A stretch of 64,000 bases of DNA from Rhodospirillales bacterium. Its GTDB lineage: Bacteria > Pseudomonadota > Alphaproteobacteria > Rhodospirillales > WMHbin7. Positions 44,499 to 53,309 of this stretch are shown in pieces. Each line of letters starts with the position of its first letter. The first letter of the stretch is position 1. The notes below the pieces were generated by a model. It worked only from the letters and a program-made list of their open reading frames with translations, searched no databases and was not told the DNA's origin. A program made the position numbers and the translations under genes. The stretch is from positions 29,162 to 93,161 of the forward strand of contig JACRJC010000072.1 in NCBI GenBank assembly GCA_016215555.1, in the 5' to 3' direction.

Positions 44499-45211
44499 TG
44501 CAAGCTCAAACCACGAAAGAAGCCGGCATGGCGCAGGTGCGCAAGTTCATGTTCGATCTGTCGTTCGACAGGCCGCTGGTCAAGCCGCAGCCCAAGAACC
44601 AGGTCGAGGAAGCCCAGGAGGAGGCCGAGTCCGAGCCGCCGCCGCCGGTTTATTCGGAAGAGGATCTGTTCCAGGCCCGGGACGAAAGCTATCAAAGAGG
44701 GCGCGAGGACGGGCTGCGCGAGGCCGAGGAAAGCCGGGCCTTTTTGGAATCCAACGCGCTGCGGGCGGTGTCCGAGCAACTGGCTGGGCTGTTCGCCGCC
44801 GAAAGACGTTCGTCCGAGGCCAATGAGCGGGCCGCCATCCAGGTGGCGCAGGCGCTTTTGAAAAAGCTGGCCCCGTCGCTGGCCAGGAAGGAAGGCCTAA
44901 GCGACATCGAGGCCCTGATGAAGGAATGCCTGATGCGCCTGGGCAAGGAGCCCCGAGTCGTGGTCCGCGTGGCCGAGGATTTGGCCGACGCCGTGCGCTC
45001 GAAGGTCGAGGGGCTGGTTTCGGAAAGCGGTTTCGAGGGCCGCGTGGTGGTGATCGGCGGGCCCGGCCTGGCCGTCACCGATTGCAAGGTGGAATGGGCC
45101 GACGGCGGGGCCGAGCGCGATTTCGAGCGTTTGCTGGCCGAGGTCGATGAGGTCGTCGAAAGATATCTGGAGCCCGAGGGCGGCGACGCCCAGGGGCATG
45201 ACGCGAAATAG
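44498..45211 (+). CDS. fliH: Flagellar export ATPase regulator FliH
   Basis: The protein has 237 residues. A charged, Pro-rich N-terminal part is followed by a long helix with SYQRGREDGLREAEESRAFLE that recalls the FliH Glu-rich coiled coil, and a C-terminal FliH/HrpE domain (VAQALLKKLAPSLARKEG, EPRVVVRVAEDLADAV). FliH holds the FliI ATPase at the base and docks it to FliN. The position between fliG and fliN supports the call. MAQVRKF at 44528 is an alternative start. Confidence 0.85.
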   Translation: MQAQTTKEAGMAQVRKFMFDLSFDRPLVKPQPKNQVEEAQEEAESEPPPPVYSEEDLFQARDESYQRGREDGLREAEESRAFLESNALRAVSEQLAGLFAAERRSSEANERAAIQVAQALLKKLAPSLARKEGLSDIEALMKECLMRLGKEPRVVVRVAEDLADAVRSKVEGLVSESGFEGRVVVIGGPGLAVTDCKVEWADGGAERDFERLLAEVDEVVERYLEPEGGDAQGHDAK

Positions 45212-45225
45212 AGCCGGAGGAAGTC

Positions 45226-45552
45226 ATGGCCGAGAATCTGGAACTGAACGAACTACGGGGCGATCCCGAGGAAGAACATATCGAGCTTCCCGACATTCCG
45301 CGCTCGTCGCGGGATCTGGAGGCCGTCTACGACATTCCCGTCCAGGTGTCGGCGGTGTTGGGCAAGGCCACCATGCAGGTCCATCAGCTCTTGAAGCTGG
45401 GCCGCGGCGCCGTGGTCGAGTTGGACCGCAAGGTCGGCGAGGCCATCGACATCTACGTCAACAACCGCCTGGTGGCGCGCGGCGAGGTGGTGGTGGTGGA
45501 AGACCGCCTGGGCGTGACCATGACGGAAATCATCAAGGCCGACCGCAGCTAG
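45226..45552 (+). CDS. fliN: Flagellar motor switch protein FliN
   Basis: The protein has 108 residues: an acidic N-terminus, then the SpoA domain with YDIPVQVSAVLGKATMQVHQLLKLGRGAVVELDRKVGEAIDIYVNN (in part) and RGEVVVVEDRLGVTMTEI. It builds the lower C-ring of the motor and gives FliH its docking site. GGAGGAAG lies just before the ATG at 45226. Confidence 0.96.
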   Translation: MAENLELNELRGDPEEEHIELPDIPRSSRDLEAVYDIPVQVSAVLGKATMQVHQLLKLGRGAVVELDRKVGEAIDIYVNNRLVARGEVVVVEDRLGVTMTEIIKADRS

Positions 45553-45575
45553 TTTCGTAGGGAATCGGAGTTCAC

Positions 45576-46931
45576 ATGCGCCTGCTCATCATCGGCTCGC
45601 TCGACGGACAGATAGGGGCTGCCAGCCAGATCGCCATCAGCCGTGGCGCCAAGGTGTCGCATGCCGACGACATCGAGCCCGGGCTCGAAGTCCTGCGCTC
45701 CGGCAAGGGCGCCGATCTGGTGATGATCGACGTCAAGCAGGATGTGAAGGGGCTGGTCGATCAGTTGGCGGCCGAGCGCATCACCATTCCCGTCGTCGCG
45801 TGCGGCACCTCGACCGACAAGGAAGCGGCCGTGCGCGCCATTCGGGCCGGGGCGCGCGAATATGTGCCGCTGCCGCCCGATGCCGACCTCATCGCCGCCG
45901 TGCTGGCCGCCGTGGCCGAGGAAAGCCACGCCATGGTGTCGGCCGATCCCAGAATGGCGCAGGTCTTGAAGCTGGCCGATCAGGTGGCGCCGTCTGACGC
46001 CTCGATTCTGATAACCGGCGAATCGGGGACCGGCAAGGAACTGATGGCCCGCTACATCCATCGCAAAAGCAAACGCTCGGACAAGCCGTTCGTGGCCGTC
46101 AATTGCGCGGCGATCCCGGAATCGCTGCTGGAATCCGAACTGTTCGGCCATGAAAAGGGCGCCTTCACCGGCGCCGTGGCCAGAAGGCTGGGCAAGTTCG
46201 AGGAGGCCCAGGGCGGCACGCTGCTGTTGGATGAAATCAGCGAAATGGACGTCCGCTTACAGTCCAAGCTGCTGCGCGCCATCCAGGAACGCGAGATCGA
46301 CCGCCTGGGCGGCGGCAAGCCGGTCAAGGTGGATGTGCGCATCATCGCCACCACCAACCGCAGCCTGCAAGACGAGGTCAAGAAAGGCACGTTCCGCGAG
46401 GATCTTTACTTCCGCCTCAATGTGATGACGCTGCTGCTGCCGCCCTTGCGCGAGCGTCCCAAGGACATCGAGGTTCTGGCCCGTCACTTCGCGAAGTTCT
46501 ACGCCCAGTCGAACGGCGTCGCCGACCGCCCCTTGAGCGACGAGGCCCTGGTCATCTTGAAGCGCCATGTCTGGCGCGGCAATGTGCGCGAGCTGGAGAA
46601 CACCCTGCACCGCGCCGTGCTGCTGGCCACCAACGGCGCCATCGGTCCCGAGGCGATTCTGCTCAACAACGCCGACGGGCAGGCGACGCCCGAAACTCAG
46701 GCCGCCGCCAACGCCGCCGACAAATCCGCCCAGGGCCTGATCGGGCGCACCGTGGCCGATGTCGAGCGCGAGCTGATTCTGGACACGCTATACCACTGCC
46801 TGGGCAACCGCACCCATGCGGCCAATATCCTGGGCATTTCCATCCGCACGCTCAGGAACAAGCTGAAGCAGTACGGCGAGGAAGGATTCAAGGTGCCGCC
46901 GCCCGGAGAGGGCGAGCGGGCCGGCATCTAA
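45576..46931 (+). CDS. flbD: Sigma-54-dependent flagellar regulator FlbD
   Basis: The protein has 451 residues. Residues 1-120 are a receiver with an atypical acidic pocket: D52 can serve as phosphoacceptor, but the usual N-terminal acidic pair is missing. The AAA+ domain has GESGTGKE at 148-155 and GAFTGA at 195-200, the loop that contacts sigma-54. A Fis-type helix-turn-helix is at the end (NRTHAANILGISIRTLRNKLKQY). FlbD activates late flagellar genes and represses early ones in Caulobacter. It sits between fliN and flhA. Confidence 0.92.
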   Translation: MRLLIIGSLDGQIGAASQIAISRGAKVSHADDIEPGLEVLRSGKGADLVMIDVKQDVKGLVDQLAAERITIPVVACGTSTDKEAAVRAIRAGAREYVPLPPDADLIAAVLAAVAEESHAMVSADPRMAQVLKLADQVAPSDASILITGESGTGKELMARYIHRKSKRSDKPFVAVNCAAIPESLLESELFGHEKGAFTGAVARRLGKFEEAQGGTLLLDEISEMDVRLQSKLLRAIQEREIDRLGGGKPVKVDVRIIATTNRSLQDEVKKGTFREDLYFRLNVMTLLLPPLRERPKDIEVLARHFAKFYAQSNGVADRPLSDEALVILKRHVWRGNVRELENTLHRAVLLATNGAIGPEAILLNNADGQATPETQAAANAADKSAQGLIGRTVADVERELILDTLYHCLGNRTHAANILGISIRTLRNKLKQYGEEGFKVPPPGEGERAGI

Positions 46932-46946
46932 GGGCGGGAGAGGAAA

Positions 46947-49100
46947 ATGGCCGAGGCGCCCATCGAGGTTGCGGCCGACGGCGGCGGCGGTTCCGCCACC
47001 GGCGGCTTCACCATGGGTCCGATGGGGCCGGCGATGAACCGCTTCACGGCGGCGATGCGGCGCGGCGACATCGCCTTCGCTCTGGCGGTGATGTTGATCC
47101 TGGTGGTCCTCATCCTGCCCGTACCGCCCTGGCTGATGGACATTGCGCTGGCCATCTCGCTGACCTTCGCCATTCTGATCTTGATGGTCTCGATCTTCAT
47201 CGAGAAGCCCCTGCAATTCAGTTCCTACCCCACCGTGCTCTTGATCGCCACCTTGCTGCGTCTGGCCCTCAACATGGCGACGACGCGCCTGATTTTGTCC
47301 AAGGGCCACGAGGGAACATCGGCGGCCGGGCATGTCGTCGAGGCTTTCGCCGGCTTCGTGATGAGCGGCAATTTCGCCATCGGCATCGTCATCTTCGCCA
47401 TTCTGGTCATCGTCAATTTCGTGGTCATCACCAAGGGCTCGACGCGCATCGCCGAAGTGGCGGCCAGATTCACCCTGGACGCCATGCCCGGCAAGCAGAT
47501 GGCCATCGACGCCGATCTGTCGTCGGGCCTGATCGACGAATCCTCGGCCCGTGCCCGGCGCAAGGAGCTGGAGGAGGAAAGTTCCTTCTACGGCGCCATG
47601 GACGGCGCTTCGAAATTCGTGCGCGGCGACGCCGTCGCCGGCTTGATGATCACCTTCATCAACATCATCGCCGGCATCTTCATCGGCGTCGTGCAGATGG
47701 GCGTGCCCTTCATGCAGGCCCTGGACACCTATACCAAGCTGACGGTCGGCGACGGACTGGTCAGCCAAATTCCGGCGCTGATCGTTTCCACATCGGCCGG
47801 TATGCTGGTCTCGAAGGCCGGCCTGTCGGAAACCGCCGACAAGGCGCTGTCCCGGCAGTTGGGCGGCTATCCCAAGGCGCTGGGCGTCAGTTCCTTCCTG
47901 ATCGCCTTTCTCGGCCTGATGCCGGGTCTGCCCTTCCTGCCCTTCGCCCTGCTGGCCGGCGTGACCGGCGGCCTGGCCTGGCGCATCGACAAGACGCAGC
48001 GCGTCAAGGTGGAACAGGAAGAAGCGGTCGCCGAGGCCCAGTCCCGCCAGGAAGTGCCGGTGGCCGAGGAACCGATCTCCACGGCGCTGAAGATCGATCT
48101 GGTGCGCCTCGAACTGGGCTATGGCCTGCTGTCGCTGATCAACAGTCCCAAGGGCCAGCGCCTGACCGAGCAAATCAAGGCCTTGCGGCGCGCCCTGGCT
48201 GCCGACATGGGCTTCGTCATGCCCTCGGTGCGCATCCAAGACAATATGCAGTTGCCGGCCAATTCCTATGTCATCTATGTGAAGGAGGTCGAGGCGGGCC
48301 GGGGCGATCTGCGCCCCGACATGCTGCTGGTCATGGATCCCAGGGGTGAGGAAATCACCATCCCCGGCGAAAAGACCCGCGAGCCCACCTTCGGCCTGCC
48401 TGCGCTTTGGATCGATCTGACCTCGCGCGAGGAAGCGCTGTTCCGAGGCTATACGGTGGTCGATCCGCCGACCGTCATCACCACCCATTTGACCGAAGTG
48501 GTGAAGGACAATATGAGCGAACTTCTGTCCTTCGCCGAAACCCAAAAGCTGATGGACGAGCTGGACAAGGAACATCAAAAGCTGGTCAGCGACCTCATCC
48601 CCAGCCAGATCACGGTCGGCGGCGTGCAGCGCACGCTGCAGAATCTGCTGACCGAGCGCATCTCGATCCGCGATCTGCCGACCATTCTGGAGGGCGTGTC
48701 CGAGGCATGCGGCCATACCCGCAACGTCATGACCATCACCGAGCATGTGCGTACCCGCCTGGCCCGTCAGATCAGCGATTCCAACACCTCGGATCAGGGC
48801 TTCATCCCTCTGGTCACCCTAAGCCCGGAATGGGAGCAGGCCTTCGCCGAGTCCCTGATCGGCGCCGGCGAGGAAAAGCAACTGTCGATGGCGCCCTCGC
48901 GCCTGCAGGAATTCATCGCCAAGGTGCGTCAGAATTTCGAGCGCTTCGCCATGCAGGGCGAAACCCCGGTGTTGCTGACCAGCCCGATGATAAGGCCCTA
49001 TGTGCGTTCGATCATCGAACGCTTCCGCCCCATGACCGTCGTCATGTCGCAAAGCGAAATCCACCCCAAGGCCAAAATCAAAACCCTGGGGCAGATATGA
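46947..49100 (+). CDS. flhA: Flagellar export gate protein FlhA
   Basis: The protein has 717 residues. The N-terminal half has eight membrane segments with the conserved FHIPEP-like loop reading VIVNFVVITKGSTRIAEVAARFTLDAMPGKQMAIDADLSSGLI (in part). The C-terminal half is the cytoplasmic domain that binds chaperone-substrate complexes, including VGGVQRTLQNLLTERISIRDLPTILEG (in part). It forms the nonameric export gate within the MS ring. About 130 bases with a palindromic element separate it from flhF. Confidence 0.97.
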   Translation: MAEAPIEVAADGGGGSATGGFTMGPMGPAMNRFTAAMRRGDIAFALAVMLILVVLILPVPPWLMDIALAISLTFAILILMVSIFIEKPLQFSSYPTVLLIATLLRLALNMATTRLILSKGHEGTSAAGHVVEAFAGFVMSGNFAIGIVIFAILVIVNFVVITKGSTRIAEVAARFTLDAMPGKQMAIDADLSSGLIDESSARARRKELEEESSFYGAMDGASKFVRGDAVAGLMITFINIIAGIFIGVVQMGVPFMQALDTYTKLTVGDGLVSQIPALIVSTSAGMLVSKAGLSETADKALSRQLGGYPKALGVSSFLIAFLGLMPGLPFLPFALLAGVTGGLAWRIDKTQRVKVEQEEAVAEAQSRQEVPVAEEPISTALKIDLVRLELGYGLLSLINSPKGQRLTEQIKALRRALAADMGFVMPSVRIQDNMQLPANSYVIYVKEVEAGRGDLRPDMLLVMDPRGEEITIPGEKTREPTFGLPALWIDLTSREEALFRGYTVVDPPTVITTHLTEVVKDNMSELLSFAETQKLMDELDKEHQKLVSDLIPSQITVGGVQRTLQNLLTERISIRDLPTILEGVSEACGHTRNVMTITEHVRTRLARQISDSNTSDQGFIPLVTLSPEWEQAFAESLIGAGEEKQLSMAPSRLQEFIAKVRQNFERFAMQGETPVLLTSPMIRPYVRSIIERFRPMTVVMSQSEIHPKAKIKTLGQI

Positions 49101-49120
49101 TTATGATGGCCTCAATCGCC

Positions 49121-49184
49121 GGCGCTCGGCTCCGCTCGCTTGGCTTTCGCGCGCATCGGCGCGCGGGGCCTCAATGGCCCAGTC
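49121..49184. repeat. Palindromic element between flhA and flhF
   Basis: This GC-rich string contains CGCTTGGCTT at 49137-49146, GCGCGC-ATCG-GCGCGC and a GGGCC-TCAAT-GGCCC stem, in the same order as the triple-hairpin element at 31457. It lies in an otherwise gene-free gap in the flagellar operon. Confidence 0.5.
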
Positions 49185-49232
49185 GCTCGGGCCTGCAGCC
49201 CTCGCTCCGTTTCCTTCTTTTAGGTGGCGCCC

Positions 49233-50240
49233 GTGCGCCTTAAAACCTTTACAGCCCCCGGCATGGCCGAGGCCATGCAAGCCGTGCGCCGGGATCTGGG
49301 CGACGAGGCGATCATCGTCTCGACGCAGAAGGATCCCGACACTGGCGAGGTGCATATCACGGCGGCTTTGGAAGGCCCCGACGCCGAGGAAGACGCCATC
49401 GAGCGCATGCTGTCGGGCGGCATGCGCCCTTTCATTTCCGAGGCCGTGCGTCAGGCCCTGGCCTTTCACGGCGTGCCCGGCCGCTTGGCCGAGCGTCTGG
49501 TAGTGGCCGCCGGCGCCGTCGATTCCGAGGATCCGGTGATGGCGGCGGCGGCGGCGCTGGACGCCCATTTCGCCTTCGCGCCCTTGCCCGACAAAAGTGC
49601 GCCGCGCCCCTTCATGCTGCTGGGGCCGCCGGGTTCGGGAAAAACCATCACCGTGGCCAAGCTGGCGGCGCGTTCGGTCATGAAGGGACGGCGCGTCGGG
49701 GTCATCACCACCGATTCCATCCGCGCCGGCGTGGTCGAGCAATTGGCTTCCTTCACGCGCATCATGGATATCGAACTCAAGGTCGCCCGCGGACCCGAGG
49801 CCCTGAAGCGCCAGTTGGAAGACAATGCCGGCATCTACGATCTGATCTTCATCGATTCGCCCGGCCTCAATCCCTATCAGGAACGCGACATTTCGTATCT
49901 GGGCGATCTGCTGGAAGCCAGCGGCGCCGAACCGATCCTGGTCATGTCCGCCGGCGGCGATTCCTCGGAAGCCGCTGAGATGGGCGAAATCTATGCCGGA
50001 CTGGGGGTGACGCGCCTGCTGGCGACGCGCCTTGACGTCACGCGCCGCCTGGGCGCCGTGCTGGCCGCCGCCGCAAGCGCCGAGGCCATGTTCTCGGAAG
50101 TGTCGATCAGCCCCCATGTCGCCAGCGGGCTGGTGGCCATCAATCCGGTTTCCCTGGCCCGCCTTTTGATCGCCGATCCCGATGAACTTGCGACGCATGC
50201 TTTGAACGAACAAACCTCTTATGCCGAGGCCTTGACATGA
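49233..50240 (+). CDS. flhF: Flagellar biosynthesis GTPase FlhF
   Basis: The protein has 335 residues from GTG 49233, preceded by AGGTGG; a GTG at 49224 would add three residues. It begins MRLKTFTA, and the SRP-type GTPase domain has LLGPPGSGKTITVAKLAAR, the ITTDSIRAGVVEQLASF segment and LIFIDSPGLNP. The usual long B-domain linker is short. FlhF sets the site of the polar flagellum and recruits FliF. The stop overlaps the flhG start. Confidence 0.94.
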   Translation: MRLKTFTAPGMAEAMQAVRRDLGDEAIIVSTQKDPDTGEVHITAALEGPDAEEDAIERMLSGGMRPFISEAVRQALAFHGVPGRLAERLVVAAGAVDSEDPVMAAAAALDAHFAFAPLPDKSAPRPFMLLGPPGSGKTITVAKLAARSVMKGRRVGVITTDSIRAGVVEQLASFTRIMDIELKVARGPEALKRQLEDNAGIYDLIFIDSPGLNPYQERDISYLGDLLEASGAEPILVMSAGGDSSEAAEMGEIYAGLGVTRLLATRLDVTRRLGAVLAAAASAEAMFSEVSISPHVASGLVAINPVSLARLLIADPDELATHALNEQTSYAEALT

Positions 50241-51043
50241 CGCTTTCGCCGACTTCTCCCCAACTCGCCCACCGCCCGGCGGCGCGGCCCAAAAGCCGCA
50301 ACATGACGGCGATCGCCTCCGGCAAAGGAGGCGTCGGCAAGACCTGGTTCGCCATCACGCTGACCCACGCCCTGGCCCGCAAAAGCCAGCGCACGCTTCT
50401 GTTCGACGGCGATCTGGGTCTGGCCAACGTCGATATCCAACTGGGTCTGATGCCCAAGCAGGATCTGGGCGGCGTCATCGCCGGGCGTCTGACCCTCAAT
50501 CAGGCGGCCACCAACTTCCCCGAGGGCGGTTTCGACGTCATCGCCGGGCGTTCGGGTTCGGGCAGCCTGGCCAATATTCCGCTCAGCCGCCTGCAATTGC
50601 TGACCGACGATCTGGTGCTGCTGGCCGGGGCCTATGACCGCGTGGTCCTTGACCTCGGCGCCGGCGTCGAGAAAACCGTGCGCATGCTGGCCGAGACGGC
50701 GGCCACCGTGCTGGTGGTCTGCACCGACGAGCCGACCTCGCTGACCGACGCCTATGCCTTCATCAAGATCATGCATATGGAGCGGCCTGGCCTGGATCTG
50801 CGCATCGTCATCAACATGGCCAATTCGGTGCGCGAAGGCGAGCGCACCTTCGCCACGTTGAAGAAGGCCTGCGAGGGATTCTTGAAAATCAGTCCGCCGC
50901 TGGCCGGCGTGGTGCGCCGGGACGCCAAGGTGCGCGATTCCATCCGCAACCAGACGCCGATCCTGATCCGCTCGCCCAATGCCGAGGCGGCGCAGGATGT
51001 CGAAGCCATTGCCGAACAGCTTGTGAGCACGGCCCTGCCATGA
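50237..51043 (+). CDS. flhG: Flagellar number regulator FlhG (MinD-like ATPase)
   Basis: The protein has 268 residues with a deviant Walker A IASGKGGVGKTW near residue 30, LLFDGDLGLANVDIQLGL as the switch region, and VLDLGAGVEK. It belongs to the MinD/ParA group and acts with FlhF to limit flagellar number at the pole. It overlaps both flhF and the fliK-like gene by 4 bases, so all three are translated together. Confidence 0.93.
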   Translation: MTLSPTSPQLAHRPAARPKSRNMTAIASGKGGVGKTWFAITLTHALARKSQRTLLFDGDLGLANVDIQLGLMPKQDLGGVIAGRLTLNQAATNFPEGGFDVIAGRSGSGSLANIPLSRLQLLTDDLVLLAGAYDRVVLDLGAGVEKTVRMLAETAATVLVVCTDEPTSLTDAYAFIKIMHMERPGLDLRIVINMANSVREGERTFATLKKACEGFLKISPPLAGVVRRDAKVRDSIRNQTPILIRSPNAEAAQDVEAIAEQLVSTALP

Positions 51044-52851
51044 TCCCGCCGGTGGTCCCGCCTGAATTGCTGCAGCGCGTTCAGGATGCGCAGAACGCGC
51101 AGGCGGCGCTTCAGACGGCGGCCAGCGCGCAAAGCCGGGCCCTGCCTTCCGATATCTTCAATCTGGCCCCGGGTTCGACCTTCAGCGCCACCATCACTCA
51201 GGCCGACGCCAAGGGGCTTTTGACCCTATCGACGGATGCCGGCAGTTTTCAATTGCGCCTTTCGGTGCCGCAAAGCCTGTCCGCCGGCAGCGTGCTGTCT
51301 TTGCAGGTCACCCAAATCGGCGATCAATCGGCGCAGTTCAGAATGGTTTCGCTGGACGGGCAGACCCTGGTTGCGACGCAGAACACGCAATTGCCCAATG
51401 CCGTGGCCGCGACGCCAAATCAGCAGGGCGGGGCCCAGGTTCAGGCCGAGGCGGCAGCCGCCCAGGTGCGGGCGCCGACCACGCAATTGGCCGGCATTCC
51501 GACCACCGTCATCGCCCCCGCCGATCCCGCCCAGGCCCAGCTATCGACCTTGAACGAACCCTGGCAGCCGGGGACGCAATTGGCGGTGCGCATCGTCGCC
51601 ATGGCGCCGCCGGCCGTCTCGCAGGCGGCGGTGGCGCAGGCCGCCCCCTTGGCGCATCCTTCCGCCCAGGTAAACTTGCAGAACACGCCGGTGGGGGTGC
51701 CGCAGGCCGCCGCCACCCAGACCGCCGGCGCCGTGGGCGCACCCGCGGCGGGCGCCGAATCGCATGGCGCCCGTGACGCTTCACTGCAATTCGGGGCCAA
51801 TGCCCAGCAACGTCCGGCCTTTGCCCAGCCGCAGGCGGCTCCCACGCCGCAAGCGGCGCCTTCGCCTTGGATGTCGACCAGCCGGGATAACTGGGCGCCC
51901 TATTCGCCCACCTTGTTCTCCTTGCCGGAAAATCCCAGCCTGGGCGGTCAATCGACGTCGGGGCCGCTGCTGCTGTCGGGCACCGTCGCCCCCAATACCG
52001 CCAACGGGCGGCCCATCATTTCGACGCCGGCCGGCATGCTGGCCATCGAAACGCAACCCATCCAGCCTGGCAGCAAGGTCACGCTGGAAGTGGTGGGCCA
52101 GCCCATTCCGCCAGCCGCCATCAAGGGGGTTGGCCAAACCATGGTCACGCCCTTCGCCAATTCGCCCTGGCCGGCCATGGACGAGGCCATCGAAGCGCTC
52201 AGGATCAGCGATCCGGCGGGAGCGCAGCAAATCCTGGCGGCCCTGCCCAGCCTGTCGCCCCGGATGGCGGCCAACATGACCGCCTATATGGGCGCCCTGC
52301 GTCAGGGCGATTTGAAAAACTGGCTGGGCGAGAAGACCATCGACGCCATCGAGCGCAAGGGCGGACGCGAACTGGTCAAGCGGCTGGAATCGGAATTCAA
52401 GGAACTGTCGGCGATCCCGGCTCGCCCGCGCGCCACCTCGTCGGGCAATTGGAGCAGCTATGTCATTCCCATGATGAGCGGCCAGCAGATCGAGCCGGTG
52501 CAGTTGAATATCCGCAACACCCCCCAGGAAGTGGACGACAGCGAAGGCAAGGGTGGACGCCAAGGCAAGGGCGGCGGCACCCGCTTCGTCATCGATCTCG
52601 ATCTGTCGCGTCTGGGGCAGATGCAGATCGACGGCCTGATGCGCGGCCCGGAAAAGAAAATCGATTTCATCGTGCGCACGAACACGGCGCTGCCCAGCGA
52701 AATGCGTTTCGACCTCAATCGCATCGTCGATAGCATGGCCCAGGCCTCGGGCCTGATCGGCAGCATCGTCTTCCAGGCCAATGCCCGTTTCGTCGATACG
52801 CCCAAGCTGGATCTCATGCTGTCCAGGAAGAAGCCCGGCGTGCTGGCGTAA
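51040..52851 (+). CDS. FliK-like flagellar hook-length control protein
   Basis: The protein has 603 residues. A low-complexity Ala/Gln/Pro-rich stretch spans roughly 100-310, as in ruler proteins. The C-terminal 120 residues resemble the FliK substrate-specificity domain: LNIRNTPQEV, FVIDLDLSRLGQMQIDGLM and FDLNRIVDSMAQ. FliK is secreted, measures the hook and switches export to filament proteins. The gene overlaps flhG by 4 bases. The N-terminal two thirds do not match a family I know, so the call rests on the C-terminus and context. Confidence 0.7.
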   Translation: MIPPVVPPELLQRVQDAQNAQAALQTAASAQSRALPSDIFNLAPGSTFSATITQADAKGLLTLSTDAGSFQLRLSVPQSLSAGSVLSLQVTQIGDQSAQFRMVSLDGQTLVATQNTQLPNAVAATPNQQGGAQVQAEAAAAQVRAPTTQLAGIPTTVIAPADPAQAQLSTLNEPWQPGTQLAVRIVAMAPPAVSQAAVAQAAPLAHPSAQVNLQNTPVGVPQAAATQTAGAVGAPAAGAESHGARDASLQFGANAQQRPAFAQPQAAPTPQAAPSPWMSTSRDNWAPYSPTLFSLPENPSLGGQSTSGPLLLSGTVAPNTANGRPIISTPAGMLAIETQPIQPGSKVTLEVVGQPIPPAAIKGVGQTMVTPFANSPWPAMDEAIEALRISDPAGAQQILAALPSLSPRMAANMTAYMGALRQGDLKNWLGEKTIDAIERKGGRELVKRLESEFKELSAIPARPRATSSGNWSSYVIPMMSGQQIEPVQLNIRNTPQEVDDSEGKGGRQGKGGGTRFVIDLDLSRLGQMQIDGLMRGPEKKIDFIVRTNTALPSEMRFDLNRIVDSMAQASGLIGSIVFQANARFVDTPKLDLMLSRKKPGVLA

Positions 52852-52883
52852 TACGATATTGCATAAAGAATGGCTCGTAACCT

Positions 52884-53028
52884 CCATCCTTCGAGACGGC
52901 GGCTTTGCCGCCTCCTCAGGATGAGGTTCGGGGCATATTTCAAAGCGTTATCCTCATGCTGAGGAGGATGCGCAGCATCCGTCTCGAAGCTCGAGGATAA
53001 CGGGCGCTTTCAACAAACTGGTATAACT
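52884..53028. repeat. Intergenic palindromic repeat, copy B
   Basis: This is a 145-base near-copy of the element at 31087-31230, in the same orientation, with scattered differences. It fills the gap after the fliK-like gene and touches the stop of the ferredoxin gene. It may serve as a transcription end for both convergent genes. Confidence 0.85.
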
Positions 53029-53309
53029 TACGCTTTCAACAGCGCTTCGAGCTCGTCGAGAATGGCCGGCACGTCGGCCAGTTTTGCATGGTGATAAAAA
53101 TTGCCGCCGGGGGCGATGCGCAGATTGGGCCCGTCGGCGCATTCGCCCAGGCAGTGAATTCGCTCGATGACGATTCCTAGGCCCCGTTCCTGGATTCCCT
53201 TTTCCAGCGCGTCGGCGATGGCCTCGGCTCCGCCCATGGCGCAGGAGGGGCGGCTGGCCGAGAACCGGTTGTTGACGCAAACGACGACGCTATCGGGGCG
53301 CCGGTTCAT
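53028..53309 (-). CDS. Thioredoxin-like [2Fe-2S] ferredoxin
   Basis: The protein has 93 residues from ATG 53309. Cysteines at 11, 23, 53 and 57 give the spacing C-x11-C...C-x3-C of thioredoxin-fold ferredoxins (NuoE C-domain and Shethna-protein type). ERIHCLGECADGPNLRI is characteristic. It likely carries electrons in the cytoplasm. Its start overlaps the stop of the pentapeptide-repeat gene (ATGA), and its 3' end abuts repeat copy B. Confidence 0.88.
   Translation of the reverse strand: MNRRPDSVVVCVNNRFSASRPSCAMGGAEAIADALEKGIQERGLGIVIERIHCLGECADGPNLRIAPGGNFYHHAKLADVPAILDELEALLKA

Noticed and set aside
46788..48746. 652-codon minus-strand frame opposite flbD and flhA
   Set aside because: It is antisense to two clearly conserved genes; the His/Gln/Asp-rich translation is typical of shadow frames.
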